Below, piece after piece: positions 46,625 to 58,722 of a DNA stretch of 64,000 nucleotides. Source of the stretch: Megalobrama amblycephala (taxonomy: Eukaryota > Chordata > Actinopteri > Cypriniformes > Xenocyprididae). The translations under genes were made by a program, and so were the position numbers. The stretch lies in assembly GCF_018812025.1 (NCBI RefSeq), contig NC_063050.1, forward strand, positions 14,100,983 to 14,164,982. The letters run 5' to 3'. How positions within the stretch are numbered: position 1 is the first letter of the stretch; each line of letters begins with the position of its first letter. The notes beneath the pieces were generated by a model. The model searched no databases. It was not told where the DNA came from and worked only from the letters and a program-made list of their open reading frames with translations.

Positions 46625-48426
46625 GTGACCCGATCTGGCGAAATGAGTCGGAAGTCTCAACGTTCTATTTTAAGATATGGGCCGATAATGTGGAAAAACA
46701 ATGAAAAAATCGATTTTTTTTTTTTAAGCTAATTTCAAAGAACAGACTTTCAAAAATAATCCCCCAAAGTTTCGTAGTCCAGATAATCGAGTAAAGGTAT
46801 TTAAATGGCTATTAAATTTGACATGGTTTCACTAAATTAGCTGGAAATGAACTTCTCAACTCCTCTCGTCACTTATGAGCATTTCCCGGTATCCCCTGAA
46901 ACGTCATTATCTCTGCTCTACAAATATGGTGTTACACGTTGTATAGAACAAATCAAAAAGCTTAGAAATGTAAACACACTGACCTAAACGCTGATTTTTA
47001 ACAATGGGAAGCCCCGTTTCGACTGACAGGCACGCGATCGGTCCAGCCATCCTCCTGTCAGACTAGCGTGCCTTATAAAATAAAACTCCCATTTGCGTGT
47101 CTCTCTTTAAAAGCCAATAAAAATTGAATCCATATAGGTAGCACAAAAATTCTTTTTGCATACAAAACCAAAGACTTTAAACTTTAATATCAAGCCTCCA
47201 ACATGCTTCTGTTGCGTTGTTTTCACCCTCTAATGAGTTTGAGTAATATGCGTTTACAACAAAAATAGCACAGCAGCTAACTGAATACAAGTATGTATTT
47301 CACGTGCTCATAACTTCATGAAAAATGCACAGATCATAAAAATGGCACATCAATATTTAAAGCAGATTCTCAAGATTAAAATGAATCCAAAATCAATATA
47401 ATATATTGCGTTGATCACAAGATATTACTCACGAAATGATTTAACATACTTGGCTAAAAACATGTCTCTCATCTCTCCGGGATGCAGTGTGTATCCAATG
47501 TTCCCGGACCCATCCATGTTCGTTTTCCAACGTGGAATAACAAAATAGATATTGTTTTAAAGCTTAGAATCTCATCTTTTTAATGCATCTAACCATTTTG
47601 AAAAACTCCTAACGAGTGCTGAGAAGCACCTCTAAACCGGAGTTTACCACCCGTTGGCGCCACCTGGCTGCGGAAAAAATGAACAACAATTTTTCAAACT
47701 ATTCTTTATAATATCACCACGAAATTTGAACCAGATGCAGCTCACATATAGGAGAGCATCACCAAAAAATATTTTTTTAGCGATCTTATTGTGTTCCATG
47801 TCAAATAAAAAAAGAAAAATTATTTTAAAAAAATTATATATATTTTTTGTGTTTATCAGCTGTTTCTCGGCAAGAAAATGTCCAAATGTAATGTAATTTA
47901 TATTTTCTTAAAATTTAAAATGTTTTCTATCAAATGATACCTACCTTTTGACTCTCCTTGCTACAGTTTTGGAGTTATGAGTCTTTACTTTTGTGTGTGT
48001 CGCTCAGAAAAAAAAAGAAAAAAAAAAGAACTCTAAAAAAGCCTTCAGGTCTTAAAGGGTTAATTCAAATAAATACTTTAAAATAATTTGAGCTTCATCC
48101 TGGTTTAATAGCATTTATGTATATATAAAAATGTATTTGGTCAAATTAAGCTGTAAAATAAATAGTTTATCCCTTTAAATGCAATGGATTTTGAAAGATA
48201 TCAACAAAAAAACGGGCAAAAAACTTTAAAAGCGATTTTCTCAGGTTTTCAATTTGAAAAAGAGGGCAGACAACCATAATTAAAATGGGTATATCTTTAA
48301 AACCATTCAAGGTATGACTTTGACTAGGATATCATTTTAAAGCTTATTGTCTCATCTTTCCATTGATACCAAAATCTCAATTTTGAAATTTGGGTCACTG
48401 TGACTCATTTTGCTGGATCAGGTCAC
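46625..48426. mobile_element. 1.8-kb DNA transposon with 25-bp inverted ends
   Basis: Left end GTGACCCGATCTGGCGAAAT; right end, read inwards, GTGACCTGATCCAGCAAAAT; both continue GAGTC. ATAT lies on both sides. The interior has no long ORF, so it is non-autonomous. Superfamily not assigned. Confidence 0.65.
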
Positions 48427-49081
48427 ATATATTAAATACAATAAACATGAGAAATATATTTTAATAATACTATTTTACTGTAAAATAAAAATTGAGCATT
48501 TTAATGCAAATTATTCTATTGTTCAGCTGCAAAATTACAATACTAATAATTACATATTAATTTTCAAAGGTTAAACCATCAAGCTTTTATTTTGACTGAT
48601 TGCCGGTTATATGCTGTGCCAGTTTCAGAGCATATCCCATGTTCTTTTACATGGGGAACACCTCCTATGTCCTATGTTTTCAGCATCTCAGAACAGTGAT
48701 TCACAGTAAATGAACAAAGCTGTTTTGAGACGCTGAAACACAGTATTGTGAGTATGGAATATTTCTATTAATCAGAATATAAAAGCATCAAGTCTAATCA
48801 ATGTGAATATAGCCATTTATGTATGGAATGCACTGGAGTAGATCATATGTATATATGTGAATATAGACACTACAGTTGCTCTGCAGATCAACTTGGCTTT
48901 ATATCTCTGAAAATAAAGTGTATCTTCTGGCATCAAAACTCCAAGAATTTGAGAGTAATTCTTCACAGAGGCGTCAGAAGCCACGACTATAGCTGCATGC
49001 TTGCAAATGAACACAGCACCCCCTCATATTTGACCTCATACTGAGGTCAAATTCACAATAACAAATTCATTGTGTATACAG
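48427..49081. other. ZNF-5 intron spacer
   Basis: AT-rich; no feature recognised. Confidence 0.4.
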
Positions 49082-49218
49082 TTGGCAAGCTAACTGATTA
49101 GCCTGCTAGTTATGTAATCATCAAGCAGGTAATAACCAGCCAAACTGAACACTATGAATTGGTCACTGACTGACTGTTCATCAAGCATCCATCCATCCAT
49201 GGCCGTGCCTATGCTGAA
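49082..49218. repeat. 137-bp direct repeat, copy 2
   Basis: Near-identical to 42195-42331. It directly abuts the DIRS relic, so it may be that element's edge. Confidence 0.75.
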
Positions 49219-51117
49219 GCAGTGTTCATGGGAGGCTGGTGCTCTCATTGCGAGAGCATGACAATCTGAACATTGAGGTCACGGTTTTCTTATGTCTTTA
49301 AAGACAGAGAGCCTCCTCAGCCACTTCCCGTCCTGGTCATTCTACCTCTGGGTACGAGGCCTCGGCGGCAAGCACTGAGGCTGAACTGGGAAGTGAAATG
49401 GCAGTGTTTTCGACGGGTAAATCCCCACAAACCTCCCATTCCCCAGCATGCTTAGTTCCTCCGGTCAAGTTCCTGGGTGAGTTTGTCGCCTTCCCACATT
49501 CTGCTGTGCCAGGTCTGCACTCAGGTAAGTGCTCTGCACCACACCTCTGCCACTGCAGGCCTCCAGACCAAGGTCGGTGCTCATATACACAGTTTGTCAT
49601 GGGTTCTCAGGGACGTGAAGCTTCCCGACGTGACAGTCTCCGCCATGGGTACTCCGAGTATTGTCCCCTGAATCGGGCCCTGCACAGGCTCCCGTTGATG
49701 TGTCAGACATTAGGATTGGTTTGCGGCGATATACCTAAAGGACGCATACTTTCATGTTTCGATCCTTCCTCGGCATAGACCTTTTCTTCAGTTTGCCTTG
49801 AAAAGGAAAAGCATACCAGTACAATGTCCTCCCTTTCGGGCTGACCCGGTCTCCCTGCGTCTTCACAAAGATTGCAGAAACTACCCTTGCTACTTTGAAA
49901 GAGCAGGGCTTTCTCAACTACCTCAATGACTGGCTTATTTTAGCTTAGTCACAGAAGTTGGTCTGCGAACAGGGACCAGGTCCTTCAGCACCTAGCCCGA
50001 CTGGGAATTTGGGTCAACTGGGAGAACAGCAAGCTCTCCCAATCGCAGAACATCTCTTTTCTCGTTGTGGAGTTGGACTCGGTCACCATGACTGTGCAGC
50101 TCTCTCTAGACTGTGCTCAGTCAATGCTGTGCTATTGGCCCAGAGGAGGCTTCGGCTGTTGATTCAGGGCAAGCACATGTTGGTCCGGATGGACAACACA
50201 GCGACGGTGGTGTATTTAAATTGCCAGGGCGGGATCCGCTCTCATCGCATGTCACAACTTGCCCACCATCTCCTCCTCTGGTGTCAGCAACGACTAAAGT
50301 CACGGTGCGCTGTTCATGTCCCAGGTACCCTCAATCGCGCAGCCGATTGACATTCACGGAGAATGGAGTCTCCATCCCCAGACGGCCCAGCTGATATAGA
50401 ATCGATTCAGCGAAGCACAGGTGGACCTGTTTGCCTCCCACAAGTCCTCCCATTGTGCTCTGTGTTACTCCCTGACTGAGGCTTCCCTCGGCAGGGATGT
50501 ACTAGTGCATAGCTGGCCCTAGGGCTTACACAAGTATGCGTTTCCCCCAGTAAGCCTCATCACACAGACATTGTGCAAGGTCAGGGAGGACGAGGAACAA
50601 TTTCTAATGGTTGCCCCTTACTGGCCCAACCAGACTTGGTTCACGGAGTTCACGCTCATGGCGTCGGCCCCTCCATGGCAAATCCCCCTGAGAAAATACC
50701 TTCTTTCTCAGGGGCAAGGCACAATCTTGCACCCGCACCTGGACCTCTGAAACCTCTGTGTCTGGTCACGGCACAGGATGAGGAAGAATTCAGGGGGCTA
50801 TCACCAATGGTTATACATACCATCTCTCAGGCTAGAGCCCCCTCTATGAGGCAGCTCTATGCCCTGAAGTGGGGCATTTTCACTGCGTGGTGTTCCTCCT
50901 GAGATAAGGACCCACAGAGATGTGGCCTCGGGTCAGTGCTTTCCTTCCTACAGCAAGCCTTGAGAGGCACTTGTCTGCCTCCACTTTGAAAGTGTATGTG
51001 GTTGCTATACACACAACAACTGGCTTATTGCACTTAACAGTCAAATACACAAAATTCTTACAAAATGCCCATCTTGGCAGGTATTCACGTAAACACAGTC
51101 GGTTAGGTCTAAAGTGA
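49219..51117 (+). pseudogene. DIRS-type retrotransposon relic (RT, RNase H, tyrosine recombinase)
   Basis: Plus-strand fragments lie in pol order with frameshifts and stops between them. An RT part near 49720-49950 reads KDAYFHV...RFAL...FNYLND, with Asn where the catalytic YxDD Asp is expected. An RNase H-like part at about 50160-50350 reads GKHMLVRMDNTATVVYLNCQ then HVPGTLNRAAD. A recombinase N-terminal part at 50830-51010 reads ARAPSMRQLYALKW and LSASTLKVYV. This order is typical of DIRS elements of fish. It lies in the ZNF-5 intron, antisense to the gene, and cannot be active. Confidence 0.8.
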
Positions 51118-51361
51118 GTGTAAACAGTTGGGAAAGAAAACGCATATGTACAGTATATTGGATCTGCGCATTAGCTCTTAAAGGGATGGTAGCCTAATAA
51201 ACCTGCTTGCCGTCTGTCATTAATATTAATAAAAAAGAAAAAGAGAAATCACTCACTGCTCTTGACTGAATAGCTTTTGTACCGCTAATTATTCTGTATT
51301 TAAATTTTCACTTGTCACGTTTGATCTTTGTTTGTGTTTGCTTTAGCTGAAAGGCTAAAAA

Positions 51362-52126
51362 TTAATATTCACCCAAAAATTAAAATTCAGTCATTACTTA
51401 CTCACCCTCATGTCGTTCCACACCCGTAAGACCTTCATTCATCTTCAGAACACAAATTAAGATATTTTGATCAAATCCGATAGCTCAGTGAGGCCTGCAT
51501 TGCCAGCAAGATTATTTCCTTTTTCAATGCCTAGAAAGGTACTAAAAACATATTTAAAACAGTTCATGTGACTACAGTGGTTCAACCTTAATATTATAAA
51601 GCGAAGAGCATACTTTTTGTGCACCAAAAAAAAAAAAAAAAAAAAAAAAAGACTTTATTCAACAATATCTAGTGATGGGCAGATTTCAAAACACCGCTTC
51701 ATGAAGCTTTGAAGCTTTATGAATCTTTTGTATTGAATCAGTGGTTTGGAGCACCAAAATCATTTGATTTCAGTAACCGAGGCTTTGTTACATCATAAGT
51801 GTTTCGAAATTTCGAAAGTTCACGTGACTTTGGCAGTTTGATACACGCCCCGAACCACTGTAGTCACATGAACTGTCTTTCATGAAGACAGTTCATGAAG
51901 ACATATTTTCATAAATATGTCTTAAGTAGCTTTCTGGGCACTGAAAAAGGAAATTATCTTGCTGGCAATGCAGGCCTCACTGAGCCATCGGATTTTATCA
52001 AAAACATCTTAATTTGTGTTCCGAAGATGAACAAAGGTCTTACTGGTTTGGAATGATATGAGGGTGAGTAATAAAAAAAAGAGTAATAAATGACATAATT
52101 TTAATTTTTGGGTGAACTAACCCTTG
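51362..52126. mobile_element. Long palindromic MITE (GTTAGTTCACCC family), near full length
   Basis: Outer arms TTCACCCAAAAATTAAAATT and TTAATTTTTGGGTGAACTAA, inner arms with GCAGGCCTCACTGAGC-type words on both sides (51507 and 51970). The core (about 51671-51835) reads TAGTGATGGGCAGATTTCAA, GAATCAGTGGTTTGGAGC and TTTCAGTAACCGAGGCTTTG, the words found upstream of the class I genes. A 27-bp poly(A) run sits near 51626. The left TTAA end has decayed. Confidence 0.8.
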
Positions 52127-52249
52127 AACTTTAAGTTGGTTTTCACTGTTTCTAGATCAGTTTACTTTGTGTTCATTGGTTTCTGTGGTTACTCATTAGT
52201 TCATTGATTTAGTCCAGGGGTGTCCAAACTCAGTCCTGGAGGGTCACTG

Positions 52250-52965
52250 TCATGCAGAGTTTAGCTCCAAGTGAGGTTCAACCAGTGAGGTTCATTCTCA
52301 TGTGTTATGCAGCACGTTTGAGCTTCTGCAAGATCCAATGAGGTTCATTCACATGTGTTACGCAGCATGTTTGAGCTTCCGCAAGAACCAGTGAGGTTTC
52401 AAAGCAAGTACGGTTGAGTTGTTTATGTTCCATGATCAATGTCTATATGTGAATAAAAGTCTTAATTCAAACTTTATCATATAAAGCAATTGTATCTCTT
52501 CAGAAAATTTGGACTAAACTGCTCAATTCATATGGATTAGTTTTACAATCTCTTTGTGAACTTTTTGAAGCATCAAAGTGATCAGATTTCAGCAAAAACA
52601 TCTTCATTTGTGTTCCGAAGATGAACAAAAGTGAGGGTGACATGAGGGTAAGTTCACACTTACAAATAATCAGATAAACGGTATACGTTTGGTGTGCTGT
52701 CTGAGGGGAGGGCTCTAAGCTCGGAATTTGGCCCAAACCCTTAGTACTCCCCCCGTATCACTGGCTGGGATAAGAACCAAACAAAAGTGAGGCGTTGGGG
52801 TGGCAAAGGGATGCAGAAAGGAACATATATGAGTCGGGCCTCCTCTCATTCTGATTGGATAGATCATTTGAATGCATTCCTCCTGAACTTTGTTAATAAA
52901 ACATCATTAAATGATGACAGAATTTTCATTTTTGGGTGAACTAACCCTTGAGCACAAGAACACAC
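52250..52965. mobile_element. Related MITE with an insertion
   Basis: Direct repeats of GTGAGGTTCA and CATGTGTTA(T/C)GCAGCA(C/T)GTTTGAGC occur at 52270-52395; the right end is TTTTTGGGTGAACTAACCC (52940-52955). Between 52640 and 52900 lies unassigned, less AT-rich sequence. Confidence 0.55.
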
Positions 52966-54331
52966 AGTAATATCAGACAACTTAATCTAAATATTTTAAT
53001 CAAGTCCACATTTGAAGAACCATATTAGCCAAAGATCAATTATCTCTAGAGATGCACCGGTGTATCTGCCAACAATTCATACAGTTTATACTTGATGGGT
53101 TTGCCGTTGTACTATTCTTTGAAATGACAACTCTGAGTAATTGTCCTCTTAAACTATTAGGAAGCAGTGGTGAGAAGTACACATGCGACTGTAGCTGCAT
53201 CTCATCTCAGCTGCTAAATTAAACAACAATCTCTTAATTATTTTATAATTTCATTAAACATTTTCATTCAATTTTGTTAATTTTTTTATTATTCATGAAA
53301 CTTTCTTTTCATTAAAAAGGCATAGGCTATTTGCTATTGTTGGCTCATTTTGTAAATGTAATCAATTATATGTCCTGGTAAGATAGCGGTACCAGTTCGG
53401 TCAGAATCGCATCAAAGTCATGCATTTTCGGAAGCGGAGCCATGCAGAAAGTTACAAAAAAATGGAGTCTCACGCACTCATCACGGTGAGGTCATTTTTG
53501 CCGTGCGCACCTTTGTGCTTGTGCAAACGTGGCGAATATAAACCAGGCTTTAGTGCTTCTGATGTTTGCGCACACTTAAGGCCTGGGTATACTTTTGCCC
53601 GGTTTCACAGACAGGGCTTAGCCTAAGCCAGGATAAGGCCTTAGTTCAATTAGGATATTTTATAAACGTACACTAGAAAAAAGCACATATTTTAAGATAT
53701 GTCAGTGCAAACTGATTTCAGTTAAAAAAGCTCAAACATGCATTTTAGACTGCGACTAGCTTAAGCCTTGTCTGTGAAACCGGGGGAATATTTTCCACTT
53801 TCCGCTCAGTCCCGAAGTATACTTTGGCCTTAAACTTCCCACACAGTGCGCAAGGAATGAATTGAGTTCCCTTTCATTTTTTGGTGAGTGTTCCTTTTAG
53901 GACCTGGGTGCACATATCCACCACAGCATCGTAAAAATGAACAATATGTGCATTGTGCATGAATTAATTCTGCTTTGAAATATAGACCATTACCCGATTG
54001 ATTTCCCCAATTTTCATTCTACAGTGACTTTTCTACAGTACAATGAATCATCTCAATTATCAAATCATATAAACATTTTGTATATTATTTCTACGGCTGT
54101 CGGATTCTTTGGTTTAAATTTTAATCAACTAATGTAAAAAAAACAACAACAAAAAAAACCTCTAACTATTGCGGGCATTTGAACAAAGGCCGCCACTGCA
54201 TTTGAAAATCCAGACAGAGTAACAATATGTTTAGGCTTTTTGCATAAATCATTTGACTTACGTGACTTTTAATCACGGTAAACAATTTACAGAATCATCA
54301 GAACTGAATCAGTCAGAAATAACAAACTCAC
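52966..54331. other. ZNF-5 intron next to the first exon
   Basis: Flanks align with ZNF-2 intron 18180-18580. Relative to it, 53050-53940 is extra and contains the palindromic MITE at 53594-53785. No ORF. Confidence 0.55.
53594..53785. mobile_element. Palindromic MITE (CCGGTTTCACA family), copy 2
   Basis: Ends CCCGGTTTCACAGACAGGGC and GCCTTGTCTGTGAAACCGGG are inverted. Inverted relative to the copy at 19104-19333. Confidence 0.75.
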
Positions 54332-54425
54332 ACGGTCTTTCATTCGTCCATTCTTGCCTCGGTGATGACTGGCATGTTTTAATCATCACATGTGGTGTTG
54401 TCTGGTTATCTTCATGCTGCTCCAT
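54332..54425 (-). CDS. ZNF-5 first coding exon (MEQ/NQTT module)
   Basis: 94 nt encoding 31 residues (MEQHEDNQTTPHVMIKTCQS...NERP) plus one base; donor GACCGT|GTGAGT. The split codon gives Cys with the acceptor at 46159. The frame is open upstream for another 56 codons to an ATG at 54593, through a basic QRRRRR stretch; the MEQ start is preferred by comparison with ZNF-3 and ZNF-4. Confidence 0.75.
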
Positions 54426-54514
54426 CTTTATCTCCAGTTTATTTAGCAGATCGCTCCATCTGTCACTCTCAGTTCTTCTTCTTCTTCTTTGGGGCTTAAC
54501 GGCAGCTTGCATAC

Positions 54515-54560
54515 AGAGACGTTGCACTACTGCCATCTTCTGGGTTTCTTCTTCTCCTTC
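54515..54560 (-). promoter_or_regulatory. Class II upstream box of ZNF-5
   Basis: CCCAGAAGATGGCAGTAGTG on the minus strand, core 54532-54539, nearly the same as in ZNF-2. YY1-like motif; function inferred. Confidence 0.45.
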
Positions 54561-55194
54561 TTGTTTTACGTCGGTCGGATTGCAGACACACAAGTCTTAT
54601 TACACCAACCTGCATACAATCACTCTCAATTCTTATACCCGCATAGAGGCTGAGGCTTTCCGTTTCCTACAGCTCCACCGTTTCCACACTCAGCCCCCAT
54701 TGGAGGGGAAAAATAAATAAATAAATAAATAATACCTATACTATACGTTTATTCAAACCTCCAAATATTGTAACATTAATGGTGTTATGTTTCTACCTGG
54801 TCCTAAATTTAGATTTTTTTTTAAAAAAATGTTTATTGTAAACTGCTCACCCTTTTTCACTAGTTCATCATTCAGCTCATTCCTTTAAACAGTAGCCTAT
54901 ATTTCATCCAGTGCATTATAACATGTTCAACTGTATAATTATCACCACATACCTCACAAAGACCCATTGGATATTTTCCTATCAAGTGTATTTTGTATCA
55001 GTGTCCAATACTGTTGCCATATTTCCAGAATATTCTTTTTGATTATTAATTTTATTTCTGACCTACAATAAGGTATCTGGATCAACTTCTCAGTTTTTAA
55101 AATTTGAATGTCCTATTTATTTGGTGAGTAGCTATAGATGTGTAATAAACAGGATAATATACGGTCACTGTGTGGAGCGATTTATCACCCTTAA
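54561..55194. other. Spacer between ZNF-5 and ZNF-6
   Basis: AAAT microsatellite at about 54709-54732. From 55110 the sequence matches the class I intron (38040-38115 in unit B), although no class I finger exon is present here. Confidence 0.5.
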
Positions 55195-55486
55195 AGGTAT
55201 AGTACACCCAAAAATGAAAATTCTGTCATTATTTATTCACCCTCAAGTAGTTCCAAACCTGTATGAATTTCTTTGTTCTGCTGAACACAAAGGAAGATAT
55301 TTGGAAGAATGTTTGTAACCAAACACATCTCACTCCCCATTGACGGTAGTATGGTAGTAAATGGTGGGCGAGATATGTTTGGTTACAAACACTCTTCCAA
55401 ATATCTTCCCTTGAACAAAGAAATTCATACAGGTTTGGAACTACTTGAGGGTAAGTAACAAAATTCAATTTTGGGTGAAATATCCT
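55195..55486. mobile_element. 292-bp palindromic MITE at a shared TTAA site
   Basis: TTAA at 55191-55194 and 55487-55490; ends AGGTATAGTACACCCAAAAA and, inwards from the right, AGGATATTTCACCCAAAATT; arms complementary through GTTTGGTTACAAACA-like words. It sits at the same intron position as the unrelated element 30488-32393. Confidence 0.8.
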
Positions 55487-56529
55487 TTAAGGCCACTACC
55501 ATATCCATTTTAAAGGGGGGGGGGGTGTAATGCTATTTCATGCATTTTGACTTAAAGAGTTACATTCTCATGCTAAACATGGCCAAAGTTCCAAAATACA
55601 GGTTGGACGTTTGACAGAGTATTTCTGTGACAAATCCACTACTTCCGGTTTCAGAACAGAAATCTTTTATAAATATGACAAAACTAAAACCTTTTCAGAG
55701 ATAAGAAGGATGCATTGTTACTCTATATGTACTCAAAATTAACATGAGATTGGCAGAAACTGTGTGTGACCCCCGCCCCCAACCATTCACAAAATTCAAT
55801 GCTTTTTAAAAAAATATATATTATGAAGTAACTTTAACATTGCACAATCACAAATTCTGTGTTTATAGTAGGCAAGCTATAAAAGAAAAAAAAAAAGCAG
55901 TCACTGAAGAACTAATGTTCAGTGACTAATGTTAACAATTGAAAACTTATTGTAAAATGTTACCTAATTTGCTATACTGTATTTACTGTTTTTTAGTATC
56001 ATCTGAATCATGCTGTGACTTAAATTCCAAAGTGACTAAGCAAAAGGGTTTTAGATGTTTTTCTCATGGCTGTGCTACAAGTATTCACTGTGTTTTGGTT
56101 CATTTTTGTGACACGCTCCAGAAATTAGTTCACAGAATCCAAGACAGCAGAAAGTGCATCTTGTTTATTTACTTTATTTTACAAAAAGAAAAAGTTTTGT
56201 CCTATTTTAAACCTAAACAAACAAAGACCCTTAACAGTTTTGAATCATGTCTTACTCTTATCTGTATGACAATAAATGAGTATTTTAAGTTGCTTTTGCT
56301 GCCATAAGGAAAAAAATCCATGTGATATCATTTCTAGTGCTAACTGGACATTACAGCCTATTCATCATCAAACTAAAAATGCAGTCAACAAAACAGAAAA
56401 AGTTATTAGGCTCAATTTAAATTGTCTGTTGTACAAGCATGACCAATGTCTGTCCCACTGGTGTTATTCCAAACACATTTTTGCACATGTGATGGATGCC
56501 ATTTTACCCCTGTACCCCTGCATTAGACA
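55487..56529. repeat. Mosaic 3' flank of ZNF-6
   Basis: 55490-55880 continues the class I intron match (38225-38350). From about 55965 to 56400 it switches to the 3' flank of ZNF-5 (41460-41520 and 42128-42480), for example TAGTGCTAACTGGACAT. Candidate AATAAA signals near 56164 and 56173. No gene. Confidence 0.6.
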
Positions 56530-57735
56530 TTAGCCAGTGTTCTCTCCAGTGTGAATTCTCATGTGTCTCTCAAGACTTTGTTTCACTGTGAAACTCTTTC
56601 CACACTGAGGACAAATAAAAGGCTTTTCTCCAGTGTGAATTCTCATGTGACTTTCAAAATGTTGTTTCATTGTGAAACTCTTTTCACATTGATGGCAAGT
56701 GAAAGGCTTTTCTCTAGTGTGAATTCTCATGTGACTTTCAAAATGTTGTTTCATTGTGAAACTCTTTTCACATTGATGGCAAGTGAAAGGCTTTTCTCTA
56801 GTGTGAATTCTCATGTGAACTTTAAGGATTCTTTGTTCTGTGAAACTCTTTCCACATTGAGGGCAGATGAACAGCTTCTCTCCAGTGTGAATCCTCATGT
56901 GACTCTCAAGGTTTTGTTTCAATGCGAAACTCTTTCCACACTGAGGGCAGGTGAAAGGCTTCTCTCCAGTGTGAATTTTCATGTGACTTTCAAGCTTTTG
57001 TTTCACTGTGAAACTGTTTCTACATTGAGAGCAGGTGAACAGTTTCTCTCCAGTGTGGATATTCATGTGACTTTCAAGCTTTTGTTTCACTGTGAAACTG
57101 TTTCTACATTGAGAGCAGGTGAACAGTTTCTCTCCAGTGTGGATATTCATGTGTCTCTCAAAGCTTTGTTTCACTGTGAAACTCTTTCCACACTGAGGGC
57201 AGGTGAAAGGCTTCTCTCCAGTGTGAATTTTCATGTGACTTTCAAGCTTTTGTTTCACTGTGAAACTGTTTCTACATTGAGAGCAGGTGAACAGTTTCTC
57301 TCCAGTGTGGATATTCATGTGACTTTCAAGCTTTTGTTTCACTGTGAAACTGTTTCTACATTGAGAGCAGGTGAACAGTTTCTCTCCAGTGTGAATTTTC
57401 ATGTGACTTTCAAGCTTTTGTTTCACTGTGAAACTGTTTCTACATTGAGAGCAGGTGAACAGTTTCTCTCCAGTGTGGATATTCATGTGTCTCTCAAAGC
57501 TTTGTTTCACTGTGAAACTCTTTCCACACTGAGAGCAGGTGAACGGCTTCTGTCCAGCGTGACTCCACGTGACGTTTAAGGTTGTCTTGTTTTCTGAAAC
57601 TCTTTCCACACTGATAGCAGGTGAACAGTTTCTCTCTAGTGTGAATTCTCATGTGCTGCTTAAGGCTTGCTTGCTGAATGAAACACATCCCACGTTGATG
57701 GCAAGTGACAGAATCTTCTCTCAGTTCTTCCTGAT
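56530..57735 (-). pseudogene. ZNF-6 last exon: frameshifted zinc-finger pseudogene
   Basis: Acceptor TTCATTTTAG just above 57735, leader QEELREDSVT as in class I genes. Finger 1 has lost a zinc ligand (CHQR instead of CHQC). Finger 2 ends NLKRHV, after which two bases are missing (about 57570) and the frame is lost. In the shifted frame 12 further intact fingers follow to TGENTG and stop. Five of them are near-identical ([17 protein letters not shown]) and two others ([10 protein letters not shown]) are exact duplicates, so the array expanded recently. The final fingers match ZNF-5. A shorter protein from an internal Met cannot be excluded, but with the broken first exon a pseudogene is most likely. 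Confidence 0.8.
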
Positions 57736-57849
57736 CTAAAATGAACATTAAAAGTCAAAATCAATTCAACTTCACTATTCTGATTTGTGAAAGGTTTCAC
57801 AGTAAAATTTTGATCAGTTATATTTATTAAATGAACATACCACTAGGCC
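57736..57849. other. ZNF-6 intron start
   Basis: Short non-coding stretch; nothing recognised. Confidence 0.4.
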
Positions 57850-58722
57850 AGTGTTATATATTTTGTTCACTTGAGTACTTACAATATCCCAAATGTTTCG
57901 CGTTACCCTCGGTTTCCTGTTTAATTTTGTAGAAACCATGGAAACACCAAAGACGCTTTAATATTTACTTGTTTTAATAGGCAAGGGCACAACTGTTTTG
58001 ATATATTTATAGACAGAAAACTAATTATTGTTATATAGCTCAACACGTTTAGTCTTATTGTTTAAATCTAATTTTCTTGATTTTTTGCGAGTACCATGCT
58101 TTACCATGCCTCAGAGAAAAACACTATTTTGTCAAGTAGCTAACATAGCATAATCAGATGCAGCTTTATTTTTAGTAACAGTGATACAGCATTTTCTCCA
58201 TACAATACGCTTTAAAATTAATTGCATGCCATTTATCAACACAAGCCATCCAGCATTTAATATGATATTCTAAAACAGATCTATCTTGCAGTGTGTAACA
58301 CTGTCTGACAGCAGCCACTGAGCGAACGCACAGAGTAACGTTATAACATCATTTTCAACACTCTCAAATGTATCTAATATGATAAACAGAGCTGCGTTAC
58401 CTCATACTCATGACCGGAAAAGAGGAAGCGGCGCCGGCGACTGTGTCATAATAAAAGTCCCGCTGCTCGTGAGGCGTGTGTTGCGCAATCTCTCCAGCTG
58501 CCTCGTTCAGCTCCCACAACACTCGCTCCTGCTCTGCTTCATACTACAGTAACGTTAATAATCGCATCCATGAACATGATTTCTTCCTGAGTCCTATGAC
58601 GATTGTTTCCACCGGCTGTGTTGTGAAGACCACATGTCCCAAGATTTCGCGCTCAAACTTGCCGCCATCAAGCTACGCCTTTGTTTTGAATAGGTCTCTA
58701 GCGGACAGAAATCTTACATATT
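57850..58722. mobile_element. Second copy of MITE family a, ends eroded
   Basis: Follows 3430-4295 along its length (GTTATATATTTTGTT, CCCAAATGTTTC, CACCGGCTGTG, TCTAGC) but the terminal AGGCACAATATG repeats are lost. Lies in the ZNF-6 intron. Confidence 0.7.
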
